Shown in pieces: positions 24,599-31,683 of a stretch of 38,578 nt of DNA. The position numbers and the translations under genes were made by a program. The first letter of the stretch is position 1; every line of letters starts with the position of its first letter. The notes beneath the pieces are model-generated. The model did not search any database. It was given only the letters and a program-made list of their open reading frames with translations, and had not been told where the DNA came from. The DNA comes from Clostridiales bacterium (GTDB lineage: Bacteria; Bacillota; Clostridia; Oscillospirales; Oscillospiraceae): positions 1-38,578 of the forward strand of contig JAJQFX010000294.1 of assembly GCA_021200895.1 (NCBI GenBank). Direction: 5' to 3'.

Positions 24599-24934
24599 AT
24601 GAACAAGCGCCGTTTCACCCTTCTCCTGTCCGCCTGCGTCACCGCCCTGAACCTGACCCTGGCCGCCGCCCTGGCTCCCCGGGCGGAGAGCGCCGACCTG
24701 TCCCCTGCCGCCGCCCTGGCCGCCGCCGAGGCGGAGGCAGAGGGGGACGGCGGCGGCTATCTGCTGCTGGCGGTGGATGGCAAGGTCTGCGTCTATCAGG
24801 ACGGAGCGCTGCTGATGCGCACCGAAATCGACGTTGCCCTGCTGCCCGCCGCAGACCGGGCCGACCTGGCTGTCGGCATCCATGCGGAGGACGCCATCGC
24901 CCTGGCCGCCTATCTGGAAGATTTCGGGGCATAG
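24599..24934 (+). CDS. Secreted BofC-like small protein
   Basis: 111 residues with a Sec-type signal (MNKRRFTLLLSACVTALNL, cleavage probably near residue 30). The exported part contains YLLLAVDGKVCVYQDG and ends PAADRADLAVGIHAEDAIALAAYLEDFG. This pattern of a short beta unit (DGxVxVY) followed by LPxADRxxLxxGIxxED and LxxxLEDxG resembles the C-terminal domain of BofC, a forespore protein that tunes SigmaK activation. A role in sporulation is inference from that resemblance only. The ATG follows AAGGAG. Confidence 0.65.
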   Translation: MNKRRFTLLLSACVTALNLTLAAALAPRAESADLSPAAALAAAEAEAEGDGGGYLLLAVDGKVCVYQDGALLMRTEIDVALLPAADRADLAVGIHAEDAIALAAYLEDFGA

Positions 24935-24997
24935 GGGCGGCCCCTGGCCGCCCGGAGGTACGTCATAGAAATTTTACGCAAAATCCCAGCGTTCCCC

Positions 24998-25026
24998 TTG
25001 CAATTTTCTCCGTTTCGGGGTATAGT
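24998..25026 (+). promoter_or_regulatory. Promoter of the DUF1292 gene at 25114
   Basis: -35 TTGCAA (24998-25003), 17 bp, -10 TATAGT (25021-25026). Confidence 0.65.
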
Positions 25027-25113
25027 ATCAATATCATCAGACGCAGGCAGCGCACCTTCCCCCGGGAGCGGCGGCTGCCCGGCTGATAGACCGCGGAATG
25101 GAGTTCTGTATTT

Positions 25114-25464
25114 ATGAGCGATGAACTGACAATGCAGCCCGAGGAAGAGGGCCTGCCCGAGGATTTGAGCGGCACCTTTATGACCCTGACCGATGAAGAG
25201 GGCAATGACATTGAGTTGGAATACGTCGACACCCTGGAGTATAACGGCAGCGTTTATATGGCTTTCTACCCCACTGTGCCGGAGGGCGTGGACCCCGACA
25301 CCCTGGAGGACGATGAGGATTATGGCCTGATCATCCTGCGGGTGGTGAACCTGGACGGCGAGGATCAGCTGGAGACCATCTCCGACGAGGAGGAATTACA
25401 GGCCGTCTATGACAAGCTGATGGAGGATCTGTTTGAAGAGGATGAGGACGAGGAGGACGAATAA
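25114..25464 (+). CDS. DUF1292 (YrzB-type) acidic protein
   Basis: 116 residues, strongly acidic, ending FEEDEDEEDE. The core FMTLTDEEGNDIELEYVDTLEYNGSVYMAF and the later YGLIILRVV and SDEEELQAVYDKL are the DUF1292 pattern. The family is common in Bacillota next to ruvX and related genes. Function unknown. A second member is at 37465-37779 in the canonical ruvX context, so this one is a paralogue with an N-terminal extension and its own promoter. Confidence 0.92.
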   Translation: MSDELTMQPEEEGLPEDLSGTFMTLTDEEGNDIELEYVDTLEYNGSVYMAFYPTVPEGVDPDTLEDDEDYGLIILRVVNLDGEDQLETISDEEELQAVYDKLMEDLFEEDEDEEDE

Positions 25465-25483
25465 CGCCCCCTTTTGGCGCATA

Positions 25484-25720
25484 TCCTAACCCCTGTACCA
25501 GGCTGCAAAAAACCATATCGCCCTGCTTGGTGCGTGATGGCTCCTCATTTAAACCCACATTTCTTAAACGGGACGCTTTCCTCTCGCAGTGGATTGCAGG
25601 CCTCCCGGCCCATTTTGGATGGTCTGGAAGTTGGAAGCAGTAAAAGCTGCGGGGCGGCGACCCACCTGCCCTAATCGTGCAGGTTTAAACTGGAGTCACA
25701 CGGCCAAAGCGGGGTTTCTT
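25484..25720 (+). ncRNA. Structured non-coding RNA, possible 6S RNA
   Basis: About 240 nt with no convincing ORF, ending at a strong terminator. The two halves pair into a rod. CCCTGCTTGG (near 25522) pairs with CCAAAGCGGGG (near 25704), GGCTCC with GGAGTC, and ATTTAAACC with GGTTTAAAC (near 25683), in the right nested order and with interruptions. A long rod with an internal bubble and a terminal arm is the shape of 6S RNA, which mimics an open promoter and binds RNA polymerase. I cannot run a covariance model. SRP RNA was considered, but the conserved GGAAGGAAGCAG loop sequence is missing. Borders are approximate. Confidence 0.45.
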
Positions 25721-25750
25721 GCCATGCGCGCAGCGCATGGCAGGTTTTTT
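25718..25750 (+). terminator. Strong intrinsic terminator after the ncRNA
   Basis: A 12-bp stem CTTGCCATGCGC / GCGCATGGCAGG with a 3-nt loop is followed directly by TTTTTT, then by a second T-run (GCGTTTTTTT). Confidence 0.9.
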
Positions 25751-25791
25751 GCGTTTTTTTGGAAAATCGCCTCGCTTTTTGAGAAATCATC

Positions 25792-25820
25792 TTGAATTTT
25801 TGGGCAGTATCGTTTATAAT
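25792..25820 (+). promoter_or_regulatory. Promoter of the SurA/PrsA-like gene
   Basis: -35 TTGAAT (25792-25797), 17 bp, consensus -10 TATAAT (25815-25820), about 70 bp before the ATG. Confidence 0.75.
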
Positions 25821-25891
25821 GCCTGTGGACTATTTTGCAATTGCGTGCCGCAGTCCGCTGCGACATACGGTTTTGGAGGGAATTAACACAA

Positions 25892-27502
25892 ATGAGCGAA
25901 CAGACGAGCAAAAATGAGAAGGCAAAGAGCAGCCGGAAGCAGAAGCAGCTGGATCAGGCCCTGGCCGGCCTGTCCGGAAAGGAGCGCCGCGCCGCGGAGG
26001 AGAAGCGGAAGGAAGCGCGCAGGATGCACGTTTACATTGCCATCGGCGTCATCGTCGCCGTGCTGGTGGCCGGACTTTTGACCTGGGACTCCGGCGTCAT
26101 CCAGTCCCACGCCCCCGCTCTTACCGTCGGCAGCAAGAGTTACTCCTCCGTAGAGGTGGGGTACTACTTCAACTCTACCTATAACAGCATTTACTCCTAT
26201 GCCAGCTACTACGGCCTGGACACCTCCGTCTCCCTGAAGGAGCAGGAGGCCTATTCCGGCTGCACCTGGTATGACTATCTGCTGGATTCCGCCACCGAGA
26301 GCCTGACCTCCGTCAGCATCCTGGCCCAGGAGGGCGAGGCCGCCGGGTATGAGCTTTCCGAGGACGGGGAAGCCGAGGTGGAGGAAGTCATGGAGGAACT
26401 GGCCGAGGAGGCGTCGGAGAACGGCGTCAGCGAAGCCTACGTCCTGCGGGCCTACTATGGCCGCTTCATGACGAAGAAGATTTACAAGAACCTGGTGCGG
26501 GAGTCCGTCTACGCCTCCGAGTACGCCGAGTATGTGACCGATTCCTTTGACGTCACAGAGGACGACCTGGAAGAGTACTATGAGGAGAACGCTGACACCA
26601 TTGACACCTATGACTATGAGTGCTACCTCATCGACGCCACGGCGGACAGCACCACGGACGACGAGGGCAACACCGTAGACCCCACTGAGGAGGAGACCGC
26701 CCAGGCCCTGGAGGATGCCACCAACCTGGCCGCCGAACTGGAAGCTGCCTTTGCCAGCGGCGATGACGACGCCGTCGCCGCCCTGGTGGAGGAGAACGGC
26801 TTCAGTTCCTACTCCGGCATTTCCCCCTCCTACTTCTCCTCCTATGACTTTGGCGAGTGGCTGACGGACGCTGACCGCGCCGCAGGCGATACCACCACCA
26901 TCACCATTTCCACCACGTCCACCTCCGATGACGATGAGGAGGAAGAGGTGGAGACTGTCACCGGCTACTATGTGCTGAAGTTCAACAGCCGTGTCCGGGA
27001 TGACTATTACGGTGTCAACCTCTATGACCTTGAGTTGGAGGCCGAGGAGTTGGAGTCCGAGGACGAGGACGACGAGGACGCAGAAGCCACTTATGACATG
27101 GATACCGCGCTGGAGAACATCACCGTGGATCGCGACCTGTGGCTCCAGCTGGGCGGCGACGGCGAGGCCTTCGCCAGCATAGCCACCACCAACTCCGCCT
27201 CCTCCTCCGCCTCTAACGGCGGCCTGACCGAGAACGTCTACAAGGGCAGGATGGCGGATGTCATTGACGAGTGGCTGTTCGGCGGCGACGCGCCGGAGGT
27301 CGGCTCCTACGAGATTTTGGAGGACACGGAGAACAACTGCTATTACCTGGTCTATGTGGACAGCTATCAGGAGCTGTACTACTGGCAGACCACCGCAAAG
27401 TCCGCCATCCAGAGCGAGCGCTACAGCGACTGGTACACCGAGGCCGCGGAGAACTATGAGGTCTCCACCACCGCCTTCCTCTCCACGCTGACGGTGATTT
27501 GA
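25892..27502 (+). CDS. Membrane-anchored SurA/PrsA-like protein (peptidyl-prolyl isomerase type)
   Basis: 536 residues from MSEQTSKNEKAKSSRKQK at 25892. The ribosome site GGAGGG lies 11 bases upstream. The first 45 residues are highly charged and cytoplasmic, then one membrane helix (about 50-66). The rest is outside, beginning PALTVGSKSYSSVEVGYYFN, the start seen in SurA-N/PrsA-like foldases, with helical Glu/Tyr-rich segments. A parvulin domain, if present, is degenerate. I cannot point to its signature residues. The ectodomain is unusually rich in Asp, Glu, Thr and Ser and has several DDDEEEE-type stretches. Probably assists folding of exported proteins, by inference. Confidence 0.72.
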   Translation: MSEQTSKNEKAKSSRKQKQLDQALAGLSGKERRAAEEKRKEARRMHVYIAIGVIVAVLVAGLLTWDSGVIQSHAPALTVGSKSYSSVEVGYYFNSTYNSIYSYASYYGLDTSVSLKEQEAYSGCTWYDYLLDSATESLTSVSILAQEGEAAGYELSEDGEAEVEEVMEELAEEASENGVSEAYVLRAYYGRFMTKKIYKNLVRESVYASEYAEYVTDSFDVTEDDLEEYYEENADTIDTYDYECYLIDATADSTTDDEGNTVDPTEEETAQALEDATNLAAELEAAFASGDDDAVAALVEENGFSSYSGISPSYFSSYDFGEWLTDADRAAGDTTTITISTTSTSDDDEEEEVETVTGYYVLKFNSRVRDDYYGVNLYDLELEAEELESEDEDDEDAEATYDMDTALENITVDRDLWLQLGGDGEAFASIATTNSASSSASNGGLTENVYKGRMADVIDEWLFGGDAPEVGSYEILEDTENNCYYLVYVDSYQELYYWQTTAKSAIQSERYSDWYTEAAENYEVSTTAFLSTLTVI

Positions 27503-27530
27503 CCCTTCCCAAACCGTAAGGTATAAAATC

Positions 27531-27568
27531 TCCCTCTCCACCCATACTGGGTGGGGAGGGATTTCTTT
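27531..27568 (+). terminator. Terminator overlapping the ribosome site of the next gene
   Basis: A 13-bp stem TCCCTCTCCACCC / GGGTGGGGAGGGA (one G-U pair, 5-nt loop) is followed by TTTCTTT. It lies 28 bp after the foldase stop. Its 3' arm contains GGGGAGGG, the only ribosome site for the TTG start at 27567. Confidence 0.75.
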
Positions 27569-27929
27569 GTCACGCAAAACGGTCAACTGGAAGTGCGGGG
27601 TCAGCGGGGCGCTGGCCGGATTCTCCAACGGGTTCTTCGGCGCGGGGGGCGGCATGGTGCTGGTGCCCCTGCTGCTGGGGTGGGTCAGGCTGGAGGAGAA
27701 GAAGGCGTTTGCCACCTCTGTGGCGGTGATTCTGCCCATCTGCGCCGTGTCCTGCGCCGTGTACTGGTGGAAGGGGCTGCTGGATTTGGGCGCGGCGCTG
27801 CCCTTCCTCCTCAGCGGCGCGGTGGGCGGCTGGCTGGGGGGACGCTGGTATGGCCGGGTCAGCGGCAAGCTGCTGCGCCGGGCCTTTGCCCTGCTGACCA
27901 TTTATGGGGGGATCCGATGCCTGTTTTAA
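27567..27929 (+). CDS. TauE/SafE (TSUP) exporter, N-terminal half-protein
   Basis: 120 residues from a TTG start at 27567. Four hydrophobic helices with FSNGFFGAGGGMVLVPLLL, the glycine-rich TSUP signature, and GGWLGGRWYGR. Normal TauE/SafE permeases are about 240-260 residues with two such repeats. Here each repeat is a separate 120-residue protein, and the second begins 13 bases before this one stops. It probably exports a sulfonate, sulfite or other anion. The substrate is not readable. This is not a frameshift, because both frames have proper ends. Confidence 0.85.
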   Translation: MSRKTVNWKCGVSGALAGFSNGFFGAGGGMVLVPLLLGWVRLEEKKAFATSVAVILPICAVSCAVYWWKGLLDLGAALPFLLSGAVGGWLGGRWYGRVSGKLLRRAFALLTIYGGIRCLF

Positions 27930-28279
27930 ATCTGCTGGCGGGGCTGGCCACCGGCGTGCTGTCCGCCTTCGGCATTGGCGGGGGGACGCTGCTGCTGCTC
28001 TACCTGACCTTTCTGGCCGGATTCTCCCAGCAGACCGCCCAGGGGGTCAATTTGCTGTACTTCCTGCCCACCGCCGGGGCCTCGCTGCCGCAGCACCTGA
28101 AGCGGGGAACCATCGACCGGAGCGCCGCCCTGACCGGGGGCCTCTGGGGCTGCGCCGCCGCCGTCGTCGGCGCGCTGCTGGCCTCGGTGATGGAGCCGGG
28201 ATTTTTGCGCCAGTGCTTTGGTGTGTATTTGATTGCCACGGGATGCGTCACCTTGTTTGGGGGGAAGAAGGTGGAGTAG
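27917..28279 (+). CDS. TauE/SafE (TSUP) exporter, C-terminal half-protein
   Basis: 120 residues from MPVLNLLAGLATGVLSAFGIGGGTLLLLYL. It carries the second TSUP glycine signature (SAFGIGGGTLLLLY) and four helices. Its ATG lies inside the end of the first half-gene (ATGCCTGTTTTAA), so the two are translationally coupled and made in equal amounts, as expected for a heterodimer that rebuilds one full-size transporter. Confidence 0.85.
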   Translation: MPVLNLLAGLATGVLSAFGIGGGTLLLLYLTFLAGFSQQTAQGVNLLYFLPTAGASLPQHLKRGTIDRSAALTGGLWGCAAAVVGALLASVMEPGFLRQCFGVYLIATGCVTLFGGKKVE

Positions 28280-28302
28280 AGGGAAGAGATGCGCAAACGA
28301 GC

Positions 28303-28342
28303 ATGGCTGGAACACCCGCAGATGCGCAGGCGTTCCAGCCAT
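28303..28342. terminator. Stem-loop between convergent genes
   Basis: Arms ATGGCTGGAAC (28303-28313) and GTTCCAGCCAT (28332-28342) are perfectly complementary. Located between the convergent TSUP pair and the AT-rich gene at 28373. There is no U-tract on either side, so its role as a terminator is only likely from position. Confidence 0.5.
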
Positions 28343-28372
28343 TGGTATGAAATCGTATTATATTATACAAAC

Positions 28373-29239
28373 CTAAACATTGAACCTGATATTCCAGAAG
28401 TTGCATGTTGCCAGTGCATACGGATTACCCATTCTAGCCATTTTGTGTACTTTTGCCCACAATGCATAACCTTGATCTTTCGATAGCCCCACAATGAAAT
28501 TATCAGTGATTGGGCGTGATTCATTCCAGACCGATTTATTCGTTGTCTTAAGTATAATCTGCCCTCCCAGCATCCCGATACTAAAAGGATAACCTATACT
28601 TTGATAGTATACCATCGCAAGTGTTGCAGCTAACTTTAAATCCTCAATGTCCCGCTGTGAAAGTGTATTATACAGTTCCCTGACTTCCGGCATACTATGG
28701 TTTTTCAATCTCGTCGGAAATAGATTAAACGCAAGCAACTCGCCCATATCTGACCAGCACTGAGCAGGCATTTCCAGCCTGTTATCTGCCAGAAAATCCC
28801 GCACATTCACGAGTTTGCTTCCCTGTGCCTCTGCAATATTGTACAGTCTTCTGGCCTCGCCCGTGTCTTTCGGCGTTGCGCTGCATACTCCGTGCTCGTA
28901 CATCATACCATGAATAAATGCGGCATTGGGATCCTCTCCACGGGCTTCAAGTTCCTGAAATGCCACAAGTGCATTTGGTTTTGTACTATGCTTGATGTTT
29001 TTAGGTACTTTTTTTGAAAGATACAATACCCCAAACCAGGAATCCTCAATTTTAACTTTGTAATAGTCCTGAGTTCGAAGCTCGTAAACCGGATCCATAT
29101 TCCCATCTTCTATCACACGATCCAACTTACACAACGCTCTTGCATATTTCATCAAAGACTCAGTCGGCTCACTCTGAAGGAACTCCTGTATCGTAGCGTA
29201 ATATGGTTCGTCTTGTTTCTTTCTACCAAATAATCCCAT
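28373..29239 (-). CDS. Unknown protein with a Sel1-like repeat
   Basis: 288 residues, starting MGLFGRKKQDEPYYATIQEF seven bases after GGAGGAGA. The middle part, AAFIHGMMYEHGVCS followed by GEARRLYNIAEAQGS (about 127-162), has the Sel1/TPR-like spacing (G..Y..G.GV, then A..LY..A...G). No signal peptide or membrane segment is evident. Codons and base composition are clearly AT-richer than the flanking genes, which suggests acquisition from another lineage. It follows the coiled-coil gene by 45 bp on the same strand. I know no family name. Sel1 proteins often act as scaffolds for partner proteins. Confidence 0.75.
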   Translation of the reverse strand: MGLFGRKKQDEPYYATIQEFLQSEPTESLMKYARALCKLDRVIEDGNMDPVYELRTQDYYKVKIEDSWFGVLYLSKKVPKNIKHSTKPNALVAFQELEARGEDPNAAFIHGMMYEHGVCSATPKDTGEARRLYNIAEAQGSKLVNVRDFLADNRLEMPAQCWSDMGELLAFNLFPTRLKNHSMPEVRELYNTLSQRDIEDLKLAATLAMVYYQSIGYPFSIGMLGGQIILKTTNKSVWNESRPITDNFIVGLSKDQGYALWAKVHKMARMGNPYALATCNFWNIRFNV

Positions 29240-29284
29240 TTTGTTATCTCCTCCGTTTTTTATTTTTAAGGCGTAGTCGCTGTG

Positions 29285-30089
29285 TTAATAATTATCAAGC
29301 ATACTAATCCAACTCCACAGTTCAGCATTTTTAGCCGCATCCCGTGCTTCTTTTGCTGCCTTCAATGCTTCACTCTGCATCTCGGTCTGTTGCCTGAGCA
29401 TATTCATTTGCTGCCATGCCAAGTCGAGTTGCCTCTGTTGAGCCATCTGTGCATCGCGCCTTTGTTGTTCAGCCAGCATATACATTTCCTGCTGATGCTT
29501 TTCCGTGTGATAAACGTTGATAGCCTCCGACAACGTTTGCGCCCGGCCATTAAACAAATAATTCATCAGCAGTTCCGGAATATGACCCCCTCTATAATCA
29601 GGAGCAATCACCTGCATGAGCAAAAGGTCATCCCGTTGCTTGGCCAATTCCTGTCCCTTCCCATTCAGGGACATCAGTTCATTAAACGTCTCTTCACTTT
29701 TGCGATTGACTTCCTCCAGTCTTGCGTCCTCTTCTGCCTTTTTTCTTCTCATCCTCTTCCTCACGCTTTGGCGCATCATCAAGCCATCTTTGATATTCCC
29801 GTTTTCTGCGTGAAGATAAAGCCGCCAGTCCTTTCGGCGGTTCCATTTGAGGCATAGTGAACTCTTTTCTTCTTTTTTGTAATTTCAAGGATTCCATCTG
29901 ATTGGATAAACTTTGGGCTTTTTTGGGAAGTTCTTCAATTTCACGCTGAAGCCTGGTCAGTTCATAAAAATAAGCGATTAGTTCCGCTTTTGTCATTTCT
30001 CTGCCATTATATACAACAGATATTGTCTGAAATCCTACGCCAAATCCTTTCTCCTCTAACTTCTGCGCCTGTAATGTCCGATCCGGCAT
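29285..30089 (-). CDS. Unknown coiled-coil protein, interrupted by one extra A
   Basis: The frame from MPDRTLQAQKLEEKGFGVGFQ (ATG 30089, after AAAGGGGG) runs to DAPKREEEDEKK and then ends soon after. The neighbouring frame carries on as KAEEDARLEEVNRKSEETFNEL. A run of six A (minus strand) near 29737-29742 joins them if one A is removed, giving about 267 residues. Most of the protein is charged and helical, with a Gln/Met/Arg-rich C-terminal coiled coil (residues about 185-255). AT-rich like its neighbour at 28373. The repair is supported by continuity of the coiled-coil, but a true frame end cannot be excluded. Function unknown. Confidence 0.65.
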
Positions 30090-30130
30090 ACTGGTAAATC
30101 CCCCTTTCCCGTATCGCATGCATCCAAAAA

Positions 30131-30284
30131 GTGTACATTTTGGACAGAGCCGCTTTGCATAGCACGTTCTAAAAAGCGGCAAAAATATATTCGAGAAACG
30201 GTTAATTTGCGGTTGACATTTGTAATAATCTACGATATAATTATTTTGTCAGTCAAAGGTAGACGATTCACAAAAATGTACACA
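30131..30284. repeat. Separated 11-bp inverted repeat flanking a promoter region
   Basis: GTGTACATTTT (30131-30141) and AAAATGTACAC (30274-30284) are exact inverted copies, each with a TGTACA core. Between them lie a smaller stem (GCCGCTTT 30149-30156 with AAAGCGGC 30173-30180) and the promoter at 30213-30241. This may be a pair of operator sites or the ends of an inserted segment. Confidence 0.5.
30213..30241 (+). promoter_or_regulatory. Full-consensus promoter with no obvious gene
   Basis: -35 TTGACA (30213-30218), 17 bp, -10 TATAAT (30236-30241). The next plus-strand gene starts 585 bp downstream and has its own promoter at 30708-30735. On the minus strand a weaker TTGACT/TAGATT pair overlaps and could drive the AT-rich genes. 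The transcript may be a small RNA, partly antisense to the HTH fragment at 30304-30444. Confidence 0.65.
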
Positions 30285-30303
30285 TTCCTGCAACTTTTCA
30301 CAC

Positions 30304-30444
30304 CTACTGCGCCCCGGTGCGCCCATAAACCGCCGCCCGATACCGGAAGGTAGACAGGGGCATCCCGCACTCCGCAGCCGCCGCCCGCCCGGTAATTTTA
30401 CCAGCCTTCCACCGCTGATAGACGGAGGGGAAGTTCTCCGGCAT
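30304..30444 (-). pseudogene. Small HTH fragment resembling a recombinase C-terminus
   Basis: 46 codons from MPENFPSVYQRWKAGKITGR, continuing AAAECGMPLSTFRYRAAVYG. This is the helix-turn-helix pattern (W..G.I....AA...GM...TFR.R) found at the end of serine recombinases and in small stand-alone HTH proteins of gut Clostridia. No ribosome site precedes the ATG, and the frame extends upstream only as unlikely sequence, so it is probably a remnant. It could be a tiny real regulator. Sits in the 30090-30825 gap between an AT-rich and a GC-rich block. Confidence 0.4.
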
Positions 30445-30707
30445 CGGCCCCAGGCGGCCAATCCCCGCCCCCACTGAGAGGGGGGAAACCGCCGTTATCC
30501 ATCGAAACGGCGGCGGGAACATCCGAAGCAAAGCAAAGTTAGCATATTTATGCCACAATTCACAAAAAGTTTACGCCGCAACCTGTATGATTTTCACCTC
30601 TGTTTTCGGAACTTTTGCCGGAGAAACGGAGGATTTTCTTTATTTTTCCACTCATTTTTCAATTTTTACAGGAATAATCCCTTCCACCTGCGGCAAGGAT
30701 AAAAAAC

Positions 30708-30735
30708 TTGCAATTTTGCAGAAAATCGTTATACT
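30708..30735 (+). promoter_or_regulatory. Promoter of the DUF5685-dnaJ operon
   Basis: -35 TTGCAA (30708-30713), 16 bp, -10 TATACT (30730-30735), about 35 bp before a short upstream ORF and 90 bp before DUF5685. Confidence 0.65.
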
Positions 30736-30768
30736 AAACATAAGTGGCATGATATGGGAGGCTTTCAA

Positions 30769-30819
30769 ATGCTGCACACCACCATCCTTTTTCTGCCGAA
30801 CCTCCGGCGCAGGGGTTGA
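30769..30819 (+). CDS. 16-residue upstream ORF of the DUF5685 gene
   Basis: MLHTTILFLPNLRRRG, starting seven bases after GGGAGG, the best ribosome site in this leader, and ending TGA six bases before the DUF5685 ATG, which has only AGGGG ten bases away. Translation of the larger gene may depend on this small frame. Chance cannot be excluded. Confidence 0.4.
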   Translation: MLHTTILFLPNLRRRG

Positions 30820-30825
30820 ACCGCC

Positions 30826-31683
30826 ATGTTCGGATACCTGATTGCAGATAAGTCCCGGCTGGACGACGTGCAGACCGCCCGCTACCGGGAGTGCTACTGC
30901 GGCCTGTGCCGGGCGCTGAAACAGCGGCACGGCCAGGTCAGTCGCCTGTGTCTGACCTATGACATGACCTTTCTGGTGATGCTGCTGGACTCCCTTTATG
31001 AGCCGGAAATCGAAGCGGACAAAAACCGCTGCATGGTTCATCCGGCCCACCCTCAGCTTTGGCGAACCAGCCGCTGGACGGAGTACTGCGCCGACCTGAA
31101 CGTGGTGCTGGCCTACTTCAACTGCCTAGACGACTGGGAGGATGACCGGGAGCTGTCCAAACTCACCTACGCCGGGGCGCTGCACAGCGCCTACTGCCGG
31201 GTGAAGGAGCAGCGGCCGGACAGCTGCGCGGCCATCGAGCAGGCGCTGTACCGCCTCTCCGGGCTGGAGGAGATTCACAGCCCAGATTTGGACGGGGCCA
31301 GCCGCTGCTTCGGCAGCCTGATGGGCAGCCTGTTCGCCGTGGGCGACCCCTTCTGGCACGAGACCCTGTACACGGTGGGGGACTATCTGGGCCGTTTCAT
31401 CTATGTGATGGACGCCGTCCTGGACGAGGATGCCGACCGGCGCTTCGGACGCTACAATCCTGTGACGGCCTTCCGGGCCGAGTATGGCCACCTGGACGAC
31501 GGGCAGACGCTGACGCTACTGATTGGCAGCTGCGTCTCCGCCTACGAAACGCTGCCCCTGGTGCAGGACAAGGATTTGCTGGACAATGTCCTCTATCACG
31601 GCGTATGGGCAAAGTGGGCGGCTGCAAAACAGAAAGAAACCAACGGGAAGGCCCGTCAGGAGGAATCACACGATGATCGATGA
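30826..31683 (+). CDS. DUF5685 family protein
   Basis: 285 residues starting [31 protein letters not shown], the usual DUF5685 opening with a Cys cluster (C23, C25, C28). Mostly helical, no signal peptide. Two acidic motifs stand out: [10 protein letters not shown] (Asp102, 103, 106, 107) and [22 protein letters not shown] (Asp196, Asp200, Glu201, Asp202, Asp204). Their spacing and surroundings recall the metal-binding motifs of helical terpenoid/phytoene synthases, though no activity is known for the family. Its last 11 bases overlap the DnaJ-domain gene, the usual neighbour, so the two products probably work together. Confidence 0.88.
   Translation: MFGYLIADKSRLDDVQTARYRECYCGLCRALKQRHGQVSRLCLTYDMTFLVMLLDSLYEPEIEADKNRCMVHPAHPQLWRTSRWTEYCADLNVVLAYFNCLDDWEDDRELSKLTYAGALHSAYCRVKEQRPDSCAAIEQALYRLSGLEEIHSPDLDGASRCFGSLMGSLFAVGDPFWHETLYTVGDYLGRFIYVMDAVLDEDADRRFGRYNPVTAFRAEYGHLDDGQTLTLLIGSCVSAYETLPLVQDKDLLDNVLYHGVWAKWAAAKQKETNGKARQEESHDDR

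Noticed and set aside
25600-25670. SRP RNA domain IV-like string (CTGGAAGTTGGAAGCAG)
   Set aside because: The invariant GGAAGGAAGCAG symmetric loop is not present, and the overall pairing fits a 6S-like rod better.
25883-27901. A 672-codon minus-strand frame opposite the foldase gene
   Set aside because: It is a Val/Gly/His-rich shadow of a biased acidic gene. The plus-strand frame has promoter, ribosome site, signal/anchor and terminator.
29730-29750. Programmed ribosomal frameshift at the A6 run of the coiled-coil gene
   Set aside because: The shift needed is +1 (or -2), not the -1 expected from an A AAA AAG slippery site, and five similar single-base insertions occur elsewhere in the window.
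30587-30841. 84-codon plus-strand frame overlapping the DUF5685 start
   Set aside because: No ribosome site, overlaps the promoter at 30708-30735 and the family-typical DUF5685 start.
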